A stretch of 64,000 bases of DNA. It comes from Collinsella sp. GTDB lineage: Bacteria > Actinomycetota > Coriobacteriia > Coriobacteriales > Coriobacteriaceae. Under the pieces are notes generated by a model. That model was not told the DNA's origin. It did not search any database and saw nothing but the letters and a program-made list of their open reading frames with translations. A program made the position numbers and the translations under genes. Position 1 is the first letter of the stretch. Each line of letters begins with the position of its first letter. This document shows positions 1 to 7,775 of this stretch, one piece after another. The stretch lies in assembly GCA_018381235.1 (NCBI GenBank), contig JAGZSF010000009.1:1-64000 (forward strand), given 5' to 3'.

Positions 1-39
1 AGCGGTCAGGAGCTTCACGAAATCAATCAGATCGGTCAT
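1..39 (-). CDS. small hydrophobic toxin-like peptide, copy 1 (cut by window edge)
   Basis: Reading left from an ATG at 39, the first 13 codons (MTDLIDFVKLLTA) match the peptide encoded at 765-890 exactly, and the gene then runs off the left edge. The ribosome-binding site GGGAGGTGATG upstream of the start is also conserved. The peptide type (very short, one hydrophobic segment) resembles type I toxins or other small membrane peptides, but that is inference. Its presence as a second copy is seen directly. Confidence 0.5.
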   Translation of the reverse strand, partial: MTDLIDFVKLLTA

Positions 40-90
40 GGGCATCACCTCCCGTCGCATGGAGGGCGCTGCCCGGCACATGGAACTGCC
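1..90. repeat. 90-bp direct repeat, copy 1
   Basis: Positions 1-90 are identical to 852-941 (offset 851). The repeat covers the start region and ribosome-binding site of the small peptide gene and about 50 bp upstream of it. Identity stops at 90/941, so the upstream promoter regions differ. The copy may extend left beyond the window. Confidence 0.9.
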
Positions 91-165
91 GTCAACAACA
101 GCTATCTTATCAAATTACAGCATAATATACGAATATATGTTCGCTTATATTGGAGCTGCGAGCTG

Positions 166-327
166 ATGGGCGAGGACGTTCTGGAAAAGCTCGTGTACCG
201 AAGCGAGCTCTTTAGGCGCCAGCATAAAAGCTATGTGCTCTTCTCGAAGCGCGGCTTTACGCAGGGATGTCGGGATGCTGCGGAGAGTAGGGGAGACGTC
301 AAGCTGATCTCGTTTGCCGAGATGTGA
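166..327 (+). pseudogene. C-terminal remnant of a DUF234-type AAA ATPase
   Basis: A 53-codon frame from the ATG at 166 to TGA at 325-327 includes YVLFSKRGFT and ends VKLISFAEM. This arrangement (a basic stretch, LFSK-x-GFT, then a short strand ending in an acidic residue plus Met or Leu) is what I recall from the C-terminus of DUF234-containing archaeal-type ATPases common in gut bacteria. The frame is open upstream to about position 88 but shows no ATPase motifs, so only the tail remains. It is probably a relic of a mobile or toxin-related locus. The family call is from memory of the motif and is tentative. Confidence 0.45.
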
Positions 328-364
328 GGGCGGGGATAATGAAGCGCGTCCTGATTTGATGCTG

Positions 365-610
365 GGAATGGGATGTGCTTTCCTTTTGCGACCTTTGGCG
401 GAAAGTGTGTCCCAGAATTCGGCCCCAGAATGGGATGCCGTTTCCGGATCGGCCCTCAGGCGGAAATTACGACCCGGAATCTGGCTCCAAAACGGGACAC
501 ACTTTCCCATCGGGGCTTCAAACGGAAACCGTGTCCCGGAATCGAGCCTCAGGGTGGGACGCATTTTCCGGTAGAGGCCTGGGACGGAAGGCGTGTCCCA
601 GAATCCGGTT
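365..610. repeat. array of palindromic repeat units (GGAAA-n-GTCCC family)
   Basis: Six or so units alternate in orientation. One form reads roughly GGAAAGTGTGTCCCAGAAT, the other ATGGGACGCACTTTCC, separated by about 10-20 variable bases. Examples start near 399, 428, 469, 509, 551 and 584. The same family recurs at 62857-63034. Short translations across it are possible in several frames, but their repetitive composition marks them as artefacts. The remaining non-coding sequence to 752 shows no gene. Confidence 0.75.
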
Positions 611-752
611 AATCCGATGGCCAGGTGGTTGAGCGAGCGGGCTCCGAGGCTCCATTACTGAAAATTCATTTGTTAAACCTGGCAACCGTGGGTAGAATAA
701 AGTCGACGGCAGCCTAAGGGTGATAGCTGGGCAGCGCCGTTACTTAGTTCAA

Positions 753-781
753 GGGGTCAATGCCTTAACGGCGTCGACCCC
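753..781 (-). terminator. hairpin overlapping the stop codon of the small peptide gene
   Basis: On the minus strand GGGGTCGA pairs with TTGACCCC around an inner GCC/GGC stem and a five-base loop. The TAA of the peptide gene (765-767) lies in this loop region. There is no long T-run, so this is either a weak terminator or an RNA stability structure such as those that cap toxin mRNAs. Confidence 0.45.
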
Positions 782-890
782 TCTTCTTTTGCTTCGTACG
801 CTGCTTAAGTGCCTCGGAAAGTCCGATAAGCGCCGTGAGGAGCGAGACCAAAGCGGTCAGGAGCTTCACGAAATCAATCAGATCGGTCAT
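765..890 (-). CDS. small hydrophobic, cationic peptide (type I toxin-like), copy 2
   Basis: The gene encodes 41 residues. Residues 4-27 are hydrophobic (LIDFVKLL, then ALVSLLTALIGL) and residues 30-41 are strongly basic (KQRTKQKKRGRRR region). The ATG at 890 lies 8 nt after GGAGG, a better-placed start than the longer frame beginning at 977. A single amphipathic or membrane helix with a charged tail is typical of type I toxins and related membrane peptides. I see no obvious antisense RNA promoter but cannot exclude one. The start region is duplicated at 1-39. The function is inferred from composition only; it could also be a regulatory or holin-like peptide. Confidence 0.55.
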   Translation of the reverse strand: MTDLIDFVKLLTALVSLLTALIGLSEALKQRTKQKKRGRRR

Positions 891-941
891 GGGCATCACC
901 TCCCGTCGCATGGAGGGCGCTGCCCGGCACATGGAACTGCC
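852..941. repeat. 90-bp direct repeat, copy 2
   Basis: Identical to 1-90; see copy 1. It spans the ribosome-binding site and N-terminal codons of the peptide gene at 765-890. Confidence 0.9.
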
Positions 942-1192
942 CGTTTGATTAACCAGCCCTCTGTAGGTACACTGCATATTGATGGACTCGGGATGACCGC
1001 TGATTCAAGTCACCGGGCCTAAATCTTTTTCATGCATTTGAATAGAGCGGGCGACTCTCTTGGGGCGGTCTGCATGGCGTGCGACCGGCGCATGACGTTG
1101 CACCCCGCTTTTGTGTCCGCACGGGCGCCTATCCTTACGGCAATGTAGTCGCTTATGTAACAAGCGGCATTTGACGGAGAGAGGCCCTAACC
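942..1192. other. intergenic, no gene recognised
   Basis: No convincing reading frame or repeat is seen. It should carry the promoter for the minus-strand peptide gene and for the exonuclease gene, but no strong consensus promoter stands out. ACGGAGAGAGG at 1174-1184 is the ribosome-binding site of the next gene. Confidence 0.4.
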
Positions 1193-1927
1193 GTGTCAGC
1201 TGAAAAGACGCCGGGTATCTCGGCTATCGATACGACGAACTTTGCGCGCCAGATCGTGCTGGACTTTGAGTTTGCGCCGGTGCCAAAGCAGCGCCAGCGA
1301 CGTGGGCTGCGCAACGAGATTATCGAGGTCGGCGCCGTCAAGCTTGATTACCACGGCAACGTTATGGGCGAGTTCTCGCAGTTTGTGCAGACGGAATTTA
1401 CCGAAGGCGTTGCGTTTTCCGTCCGCGAGCTTACGGGGATATCAGCCGTGGACACCGCGATGGCCGATCCGCTCTACATGGTGATCAAAAGGCTCAGCGA
1501 TTGGATCGGTCGCTACTCCGCCCAGGTGGTTTGCTGGAGCGGGGCGGACCGGCGCCAACTTTTGACCGAGTGCCAGGCAAAACACATCGACCTTGCCGCA
1601 TTTCCTACGGACTGGGCTGACCTGCAGGCGTTTTACACCTCGATCATGGACGTGGGCAGCCACGGGCGCGTCTCTTTGAGTGACGCGGCGACGTGGTTTG
1701 GCATCGAGTTTGACGAGTCGACGGGTCACGCCCACAGCGCCCTTGCCGATGCGCGCGTGACCGCCAAGCTGCTCAAGCAGATGATGGAGGGGGACTATCA
1801 CGTGAGTCCGCACGCCCAGGAAGTCCGCCAGCGGTGGGGGATGGGCGAGCGACCCCAGACGCGCCTCTCCAGCAAGTGTCCCGAGCTGGGCGATCTGCTG
1901 TTGAAGCTGAAGGCGGAGGGGAGGTAG
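1193..1927 (+). CDS. DEDDh-type exonuclease domain protein
   Basis: A 244-residue protein of the RNase T/DNA polymerase III epsilon superfamily, expected to remove nucleotides from 3' ends of DNA or RNA. The first acidic motif is DFEFAP (residues 23-28), followed by IIEVGAVK. The C-terminal motif GHAHSALADARVTAKLL (about 178-194) carries the His and Asp of the DEDDh set. The length is that of a stand-alone exonuclease, without polymerase or helicase domains. The start is GTG at 1193 after a purine-rich site. The physiological substrate cannot be told from sequence. It ends in TAG and stands alone between the repeat region and the restriction island. Confidence 0.8.
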   Translation: MSAEKTPGISAIDTTNFARQIVLDFEFAPVPKQRQRRGLRNEIIEVGAVKLDYHGNVMGEFSQFVQTEFTEGVAFSVRELTGISAVDTAMADPLYMVIKRLSDWIGRYSAQVVCWSGADRRQLLTECQAKHIDLAAFPTDWADLQAFYTSIMDVGSHGRVSLSDAATWFGIEFDESTGHAHSALADARVTAKLLKQMMEGDYHVSPHAQEVRQRWGMGERPQTRLSSKCPELGDLLLKLKAEGR

Positions 1928-2082
1928 GAGGCAGACAGCCATCCGGAGGCGTCTGATCGGCGGCCCCTCGGGGCTTGCCCGTATCGTAGGCAATGCGCCG
2001 AATGCTCGCCATCGAAATTTATCGATGACCTATTGCAGACTGTAATGGGCCTGAGCCATCCCGGGGAAATTGCCGCGTGACC

Positions 2083-2088
2083 TATAAT
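2083..2088 (+). promoter_or_regulatory. -10 element of the hsdR promoter
   Basis: A perfect TATAAT occurs 51 nt upstream of the chosen hsdR start. It places transcription initiation near 2095, which rules out the alternative TTG start at 2091. No good -35 box is seen at standard spacing. Confidence 0.5.
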
Positions 2089-2138
2089 GTTTGGAACAGT
2101 TAAATGCGCTTTTTGCAATTGTGCAGATAGGTTTTGCT

Positions 2139-5100
2139 ATGGTTTTCGATAAAGAGGCTTCGTTCGAAGAAGCGGTCATAACCGTGCTAAAGCAGCACGG
2201 CTGGGACGACGCGGGAGGTGTGCTTCGCTATCCCACCGAGCAGGACCTCATCGACAACTGGGCGAAGATTCTGTTCCAGAACAACGCCGACATAGACCGC
2301 CTGAACGGCTGCCCGCTCACCCAGGGCGAGATGGCGCAGATCATCGAACAAATCGAAACGCTCAAGACCCCACTCGCACTCAGCGGGTTCATCAACGGAA
2401 AGACCGTCGCCGTCACGCGCGACAACCCCGACGACGCGCTTCACCTGGGCAAGGAGGTGAGCCTGAAAATCTATGATCGTCAGGAGATCGCAGCCGGCCA
2501 GAGCCGCTACCAGATAGCTCAGCAGCCGGTCTATCCTGCGAAGAACAAGATTCTGAACGACCGCCGTGGAGACCTGTGCCTGCTCATCAACGGCATGCCG
2601 GTCATCCATATCGAGCTCAAGCGCAGCGGCATCCCCGTCAGCCAGGCCACCGGTCAGATCGAGAAGTATGCCCACGAGGGCGTGTTCACGGGGCTCTTCC
2701 GCCTGACGCAGATCTTCGTGGGGATGACCCCCGACGAGGCGCGCTATTTCGCCAACCCCGGCACGGGCGCATTCAACCCGAACTTCTTCTTCCACTGGGA
2801 AGACTTCAACAACGAGCCCGTCTGCGCGGGCGACAAACCCGGAACCGACGAATGGAAACGCTTCACTTCCACGCTGCTTTCCATCCCTATGGCACACCAG
2901 CTCATCGGCTTCTATACCGTGGCGGATAGCTCAGACGGCTGCCTGAAAGTCATGCGCAGCTACCAGTACTACGCGGCCGCCGCCATATCCGACAAGGTGC
3001 GCAAGTGCAAATGGGACGAGAGACCCAAGAGCAGCACCCCGGGGCGCCCCGGCGGTTACATATGGCATACCACCGGCTCCGGCAAGACCATGACGAGCTT
3101 CAAATCTGCCCAGCTCATAGCTGACTCGCGCGACGCCGACAAGGTAGTCTTCCTCATGGACCGCATCGAGTTGGGCACGCAGTCGCTCTCCGAGTACCGC
3201 GCGTTCGCAGACGACGCCGACGACGTGCAGGGGACCGAGAACACGCAGGTGCTGAAGTCGAAGCTCGCGAGCGACGACCCCAAGAACCGCCTCATCGTGA
3301 CCTCTATCCAGAAGATGAGCAACGTGAAGGCCGGCGAGGGCAGAATCACCCAGGCGGAACTCAACCGCCTAGCCTCCAAACGGATCGTGTTCGTCATCGA
3401 CGAGTGCCACCGCTCCACTTTCGGCGAGATGCTCCAGGACATACGCCGCGCGTTCCCCAACGCGCTGTTCTTCGGCTTCACAGGTACGCCGATCCTCGAC
3501 GAGAACCAGAAGAAGGGCTCCACCACCGCCATGGTGTTCGGCGAGTGCCTGCACCGCTACAGCATCGCCGACGGCATCCGTGACGGCAACGTGCTGGGCT
3601 TCGACCCCTACATGGTGACCACCTTCGACGACTACGACGTGCGCGAGGCCGTGGCCCTCGAGCAGGCTAAGGCCTCGAGCGTCGGCGAGGCCATCTCCGA
3701 CGAGCACAAGAGCAAGGTCTTCTATCACTACATGGACCAGGCGAAGGTCCCCATGGGTCCCATGGTTGACGGCGCTGGCAACCACATCAAGGGCATTGAG
3801 GACTTCCTGACCCGCGCTCAGTACTGGCCCGATACGCCGCACCACGGCAAGGTCGTCGAGGACGTGCTGCGGCGCTTCCCTGTGCTTTCCCACGGCAACA
3901 AGTTCCACGCAATTCTGGCGACGAGTTCCATCCCCGAGGCTATTGATTACTACCGCGCCTTCAAGAGGGAGGCACCGCAGATGAAGGTGACGGCGCTCTT
4001 CGACCCAAGCATCGACAACGATGCCGGCTCCACTGTGAAGGAGGACGCTCTGGTCGAACTTATCGAGGACTACAACAAAGCATTTGGCCAGGAGTTTACC
4101 ATTCCCACCTGGCCCGCCATGAAGAAGGACATCTCAGCGTGCCTTTCCCATAAGAAGCCCTACGTCAACGTCGACGCCAACCGCGAGAGCCGCATCGACC
4201 TGCTCATCGTGGTGGACCAGATGCTCACGGGCTTCGACTCCAAGTGGCTCAACACGCTCTATCTCGACAAGGTCATCGACTACGAGAGCATCATCCAGGC
4301 CTTCAGCCGCACCAACCGCCTGTTCGGCCCTGACAAACCCTTCGGCACGATCCGCTATTACCGCCGTCCCCACACCATGAAGGGGTATATCGAAGCGGCA
4401 GTGAAGCTGTATTCGGGAGACCGCCCGCTCGACATGTTCGTCCAGAAACTACCGGAGAATATCGCGTTGATGGACGCGCGCCTTCAGGAGATACTCATGG
4501 TCTTCGAAGCAGCTGGCGTAGGGGACCTCTCCAAGCTCCCCGCATCGCAGGAAGCCAGGCGCAAGTTCGCCAAGGAGTTCGTCGAGCTCAACGAGTTCCT
4601 CGAGGCCGCAAAGGTGCAGGGCTTCACATGGGAGCAGGACACCTACGAGTTTGAGGTGGAGCCGGAGGAAGGCGAGCCGAGGGGCAAGTCCTTCTTCGTG
4701 CAACCGGTCATCGACGAGCGGACCTACCTCATCCTCGTGCAGCGGTACAAGGAGCTGTTCGCAGGAGGGGGCGGGCCTGGCGACGCGCCCGAAGCGCCCT
4801 ACGAGCTCGATGGTCATATAACCGAGATCGACACGGGGCTCATAGACAGCGACTACATGAACGCGAACTTCGAGAAGTGGCTGAAATGCCTTGAGCAGGA
4901 TGACGAGGGCCTTGCCGCCGCGCGTGAGGAGCTCCACCGATCGTTCGCGTCCCTAAGCCAGGATGACCAACGCTTCGCTGAGCTGTTCCTCCACGATGTC
5001 GAGCGAGGGGACGTCGCCCTGGAAGACGACAAGACGTTGAGGGATTACATTACGTCCTATGCCCGCAAGGCGAAAAACGCTCAAGTCGAGCGAATCGTCG

Positions 5101-5339
5101 AGGCGCTCGGCATAGACGGCGAGCTTCTTGCCAACATGGCTGCGCTCGACCTGACGGAATCGAACATTAACGAGTTCGGACGCTTCGACGATTTGAAGGA
5201 CTCGGTGGACAAGGCGCGCGCCAAGGCCTTCTTTGAGCAGAAGGAAGGCAGAACGCTTCCCCTGTTCAAGGTGAACACCCGTGCGGCGGCGCTGTTGAAG
5301 AAGTTCATCCTAGAAGGCGGCTTCGACATCGACGAATGA
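2139..5339 (+). CDS. hsdR: type I restriction enzyme, R (endonuclease/translocase) subunit
   Basis: A 1066-residue ATP-dependent translocase and nuclease that acts with HsdM and HsdS to cut unmodified DNA. The N-terminal PD-(D/E)xK nuclease is seen as GDLCLLI followed by HIELKRSG (about residues 143-162). Helicase motor motifs follow: Walker A HTTGSGKT (309-316), DECH (about 421-424), FGFTGTP, and QAFSRTNR near 720. The length is typical for HsdR. The ATG at 2139 was preferred over TTG 2091 because of the TATAAT at 2083. The stop TGA overlaps the start of the next hsdS gene (ATGA), so the two are probably translationally coupled. It is convergent with the minus-strand hsdM/hsdS operon, an unusual layout. 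Confidence 0.93.
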   Translation: MVFDKEASFEEAVITVLKQHGWDDAGGVLRYPTEQDLIDNWAKILFQNNADIDRLNGCPLTQGEMAQIIEQIETLKTPLALSGFINGKTVAVTRDNPDDALHLGKEVSLKIYDRQEIAAGQSRYQIAQQPVYPAKNKILNDRRGDLCLLINGMPVIHIELKRSGIPVSQATGQIEKYAHEGVFTGLFRLTQIFVGMTPDEARYFANPGTGAFNPNFFFHWEDFNNEPVCAGDKPGTDEWKRFTSTLLSIPMAHQLIGFYTVADSSDGCLKVMRSYQYYAAAAISDKVRKCKWDERPKSSTPGRPGGYIWHTTGSGKTMTSFKSAQLIADSRDADKVVFLMDRIELGTQSLSEYRAFADDADDVQGTENTQVLKSKLASDDPKNRLIVTSIQKMSNVKAGEGRITQAELNRLASKRIVFVIDECHRSTFGEMLQDIRRAFPNALFFGFTGTPILDENQKKGSTTAMVFGECLHRYSIADGIRDGNVLGFDPYMVTTFDDYDVREAVALEQAKASSVGEAISDEHKSKVFYHYMDQAKVPMGPMVDGAGNHIKGIEDFLTRAQYWPDTPHHGKVVEDVLRRFPVLSHGNKFHAILATSSIPEAIDYYRAFKREAPQMKVTALFDPSIDNDAGSTVKEDALVELIEDYNKAFGQEFTIPTWPAMKKDISACLSHKKPYVNVDANRESRIDLLIVVDQMLTGFDSKWLNTLYLDKVIDYESIIQAFSRTNRLFGPDKPFGTIRYYRRPHTMKGYIEAAVKLYSGDRPLDMFVQKLPENIALMDARLQEILMVFEAAGVGDLSKLPASQEARRKFAKEFVELNEFLEAAKVQGFTWEQDTYEFEVEPEEGEPRGKSFFVQPVIDERTYLILVQRYKELFAGGGGPGDAPEAPYELDGHITEIDTGLIDSDYMNANFEKWLKCLEQDDEGLAAAREELHRSFASLSQDDQRFAELFLHDVERGDVALEDDKTLRDYITSYARKAKNAQVERIVEALGIDGELLANMAALDLTESNINEFGRFDDLKDSVDKARAKAFFEQKEGRTLPLFKVNTRAAALLKKFILEGGFDIDE

Positions 5340-5992
5340 GCGGCTTTTTTGAACAGACGAAATCGAAAGTTAGTCTATCTGAGGGGACGCATGCGACCAT
5401 GCGCCCCCTCGTTTCAACTTGGGAACAGCGTAAGCTAGGCAGCATTGCGGCTTCATTTGATTACGGCTTGAACGCAGCCGCAACTGAATATGACGGTCAA
5501 AACAAATATCTTCGCATCACCGACATTGACGACACAACACATGAGTTCTTGAAAAGCGATCTTACAACTCCGTTGGCTGATCTTGCAATGAGTGCAGATT
5601 ATTTACTGGAGGAAGGCGATTTGCTCTTTGCTCGTACGGGCGCAAGTGTTGGAAAAACCTATCTGTACAGGCAATACGATGGAACGGTCTACTTTGCTGG
5701 ATTCCTGATTCGCGCACGAATCGGAGAAAGTGCTGACCCCGAATTCGTCTATCAGGCAACCCTGACCGATGCCTACAAGAAGTATGTTGCCATAACCTCG
5801 CAGCGATCCGGCCAGCCTGGCGTCAATGCTCAGGAATACGCAGATTATCAATTGATGCTTCCTTCTAGAACGGAACAGCAGCAAATTGGGATGACGTTGC
5901 GGTCTCTCGACAACCTCATCACCCTTCATCAGCGTAAGCTTGAGCTGTTAAGGAATATCAAGAAATCGCTGCTGGATAGGATGTTCGTTTAA
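5336..5992 (+). CDS. hsdS: half-length HsdS specificity protein with one target recognition domain
   Basis: 218 residues, about half a normal HsdS. After a short leader (residues 1-28) comes TWEQRKLG, one target-recognition domain, and the conserved helical spacer LDNLITLHQRKLELL near the end. It starts inside the hsdR stop codon. Its two conserved blocks are the same DNA sequences found inverted in the large hsdS at 6110-7774. It may act as a dimer, as known for half-HsdS subunits, or serve as a storage/expression partner for domain shuffling. The role is inferred from this context. It ends in TAA and is followed by a terminator. Confidence 0.85.
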   Translation: MSGFFEQTKSKVSLSEGTHATMRPLVSTWEQRKLGSIAASFDYGLNAAATEYDGQNKYLRITDIDDTTHEFLKSDLTTPLADLAMSADYLLEEGDLLFARTGASVGKTYLYRQYDGTVYFAGFLIRARIGESADPEFVYQATLTDAYKKYVAITSQRSGQPGVNAQEYADYQLMLPSRTEQQQIGMTLRSLDNLITLHQRKLELLRNIKKSLLDRMFV

Positions 5993-7722
5993 TAACTTTC
6001 GTGAGTTGTCTCTTGTTTCGAGCCCCAGAACCGCCGATTTCGCTATGTTGAGTTGGCGGTTTTTCGTTCTACTGAGGATAATAATGTTGTGCGCCTTGCC
6101 ATTAGACTGTCACTGATGAAGGGTGATGAGGGTGTCAACGCGCCCCAGACAAGCTGAAATCACCCGTTGCTCTTCGAGATTTGCTGGCATTGTGACTTCG
6201 ATATCCGCGAATCTGTTGTATTTCAGAGTTTGGGTATCTTTCGAGTTCCCCTGCGAATCGCACAGATATTTATATAACATCTCAGGCCGCTTCAGAAGAT
6301 AGCCAAAGCATGTTGAGTCTAGCTCGATGGCAGGTCTAGCAACTACGTAAGCTGGGCTAACAATACCATCGTAATCACTTGACCCAACAGCGCCCTGCCA
6401 CATTCGCATGCTGTTGTAGACAACGTCGCCCTTGTGAACCACTTTGTAATTTGCAAGGCTCGCGCCTGGATTTGTATCCCTGTCCGATTCCGATGCGGGA
6501 TATATTCCTTTAGCCACACTGACAGATAGGATCTCCATCGATGATGAGCGCTCATTGCTTTCGAAGAATAATCCCCCCAACTTACGCTGTTCCCAAGAAA
6601 GATACTCGTATAAGCCACGGTATTGGCACTTACGCTGATGAAGGGTGATGAGGGAATCGAGATTGAGAACAACCGATGATATGCGCTTTTGCTCGCTTTC
6701 CGACGGGTAAGAGATCTCAACTTCAGCGATGTCGTTACCATGGACGTGTACGACCGATTTTCCTTGTGCCCGCTTTGCCAAATCGTCATGGGCTTTGCTG
6801 TACGTTATGGCAAGCGCGGTGTAGTCCGGATCGAGCTTGCCTGTCGGGGTGACGACGTTCAAATCACCACCCAAAATGATTCCTGACCTGCGCACGGATG
6901 ATGCGATGGCGATATCTTCTGCCGTCTCACCGGATGCAGGAACGATCACTTCGTTGCCCCTTGAAAGAATCGATCCATCCTGCTCAACGGTAAAAGTGTC
7001 TACTTCCTCGATACGCGATTCGTATTGGGTATACAGGCGTCCATATAAGATTAGTGGGGTGCCGGCATCCCTAATGTCAGCTTTGCTGTATCCATGTCCC
7101 TTAGAAAACGTGCATAGCTCTCCCAACTTACGCTGTTCCCAAGGGTCAGTGAAACCCTCGAAGCGGATTTCGGGTTCGGTCTCGCCGAGTTTCGGAAACA
7201 TCTTGTCGAGCATCGATTTCTTCACCGTGCACAGCTTGTCGTACTTACGCTGATGAAGGGTGATGAGGGAGTCAAGCTCGGCTAAGCTCTTCGCAATTGC
7301 CTTCTGCTCGGCGTGATCGGCAGGCACGGCGAAGAACGATTGTGAAATCAGATTCCAATCTGCGCGAGGCATCTTAGAGCCCGAAGATACATTTGCGAGC
7401 CTTTGGAAGTTGTTCGTTTGAATCAGCCGATACAAAAATGAACTGTCACACTTTGTTGCCCTAAGGACCCAAAAATCACCAACAGCTACACCATTGAACT
7501 GCGGGTATAGCCAATTCATCAAATAAGGACGAAGCTTCCCGTATAGAACATCTCCGGCGTAAAACTTAATTCCCGTTTTGCCGCCTTCTTTGTCGCGCAA
7601 ATCTTTGTTCAGCGTGCCCTCGCCGGAAACGATGTCCTCGTATTCGACTTGAGGCAAATCGGAATCGCTTGACTGAATGGAGACCCTGTCGGTCAGATCG
7701 GAGAACTTACGCTGTTCCCAAG
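5418..7722. repeat. inverted-repeat set linking the two hsdS genes (candidate invertible locus)
   Basis: Two conserved blocks recur. CTTGGGAACAGCGTAAG (17 bp) lies on the plus strand at 5418-5434 and inverted at 6581-6597, 7127-7143 and 7706-7722. A 25-bp block encoding LITLHQRK lies on the plus strand at 5914-5938 and inverted at 6629-6653 and 7244-7268, with a shorter copy at 6113-6131. In addition 7127-7171 and 7706-7750 are 45-bp direct repeats with one mismatch. The arrangement would let recombination exchange target-recognition domains between the expressed genes. No recombinase gene lies next to the locus. Confidence 0.75.
6029..6064 (+). terminator. Rho-independent terminator after the plus-strand hsdR-hsdS operon
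   Basis: AACCGCC (6029-6035) pairs with GGCGGTT (6055-6061) and is followed by TTTT. It lies between the convergent hsdS genes. The reverse direction lacks a T-run. Confidence 0.6.
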
Positions 7723-7774
7723 GGTCAGTGAATCCCTCGAAGCGGATTTCCGGGGTATTTTGTTTCTCTGCCAT
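6110..7774 (-). CDS. hsdS: HsdS specificity protein with three target recognition domains
   Basis: 554 residues from the ATG at 7774, which follows the hsdM stop by one base. The normal HsdS plan is two target-recognition domains; here three are fused. Domain 1 follows PEIRFEGFTDPWEQRK, domain 2 follows a second copy of the same block, and domain 3 follows LSWEQRKLG. Each ends near the helical LITLHQ spacer. The third spacer is cut by TGA directly after LITLHQ, so its distal helix is missing. Longer than usual (about 400 residues) and rich in internal repeats, it looks like the product of cassette recombination. It defines the DNA sequence recognised by the methylase/endonuclease. Confidence 0.9.
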   Translation of the reverse strand: MAEKQNTPEIRFEGFTDPWEQRKFSDLTDRVSIQSSDSDLPQVEYEDIVSGEGTLNKDLRDKEGGKTGIKFYAGDVLYGKLRPYLMNWLYPQFNGVAVGDFWVLRATKCDSSFLYRLIQTNNFQRLANVSSGSKMPRADWNLISQSFFAVPADHAEQKAIAKSLAELDSLITLHQRKYDKLCTVKKSMLDKMFPKLGETEPEIRFEGFTDPWEQRKLGELCTFSKGHGYSKADIRDAGTPLILYGRLYTQYESRIEEVDTFTVEQDGSILSRGNEVIVPASGETAEDIAIASSVRRSGIILGGDLNVVTPTGKLDPDYTALAITYSKAHDDLAKRAQGKSVVHVHGNDIAEVEISYPSESEQKRISSVVLNLDSLITLHQRKCQYRGLYEYLSWEQRKLGGLFFESNERSSSMEILSVSVAKGIYPASESDRDTNPGASLANYKVVHKGDVVYNSMRMWQGAVGSSDYDGIVSPAYVVARPAIELDSTCFGYLLKRPEMLYKYLCDSQGNSKDTQTLKYNRFADIEVTMPANLEEQRVISACLGRVDTLITLHQ

Positions 7775-7775
7775 G

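Noticed and set aside
365..610. possible CRISPR array
   Set aside because: Units are imperfect, alternate in orientation, have no uniform spacers and no cas genes are nearby.
314..632. three overlapping small plus-strand frames
   Set aside because: They are translations of the palindromic repeat array in different frames.
2091..2138. TTG start extending hsdR by 16 residues
   Set aside because: The -10 box at 2083 would place transcription start at about 2095, after this codon.
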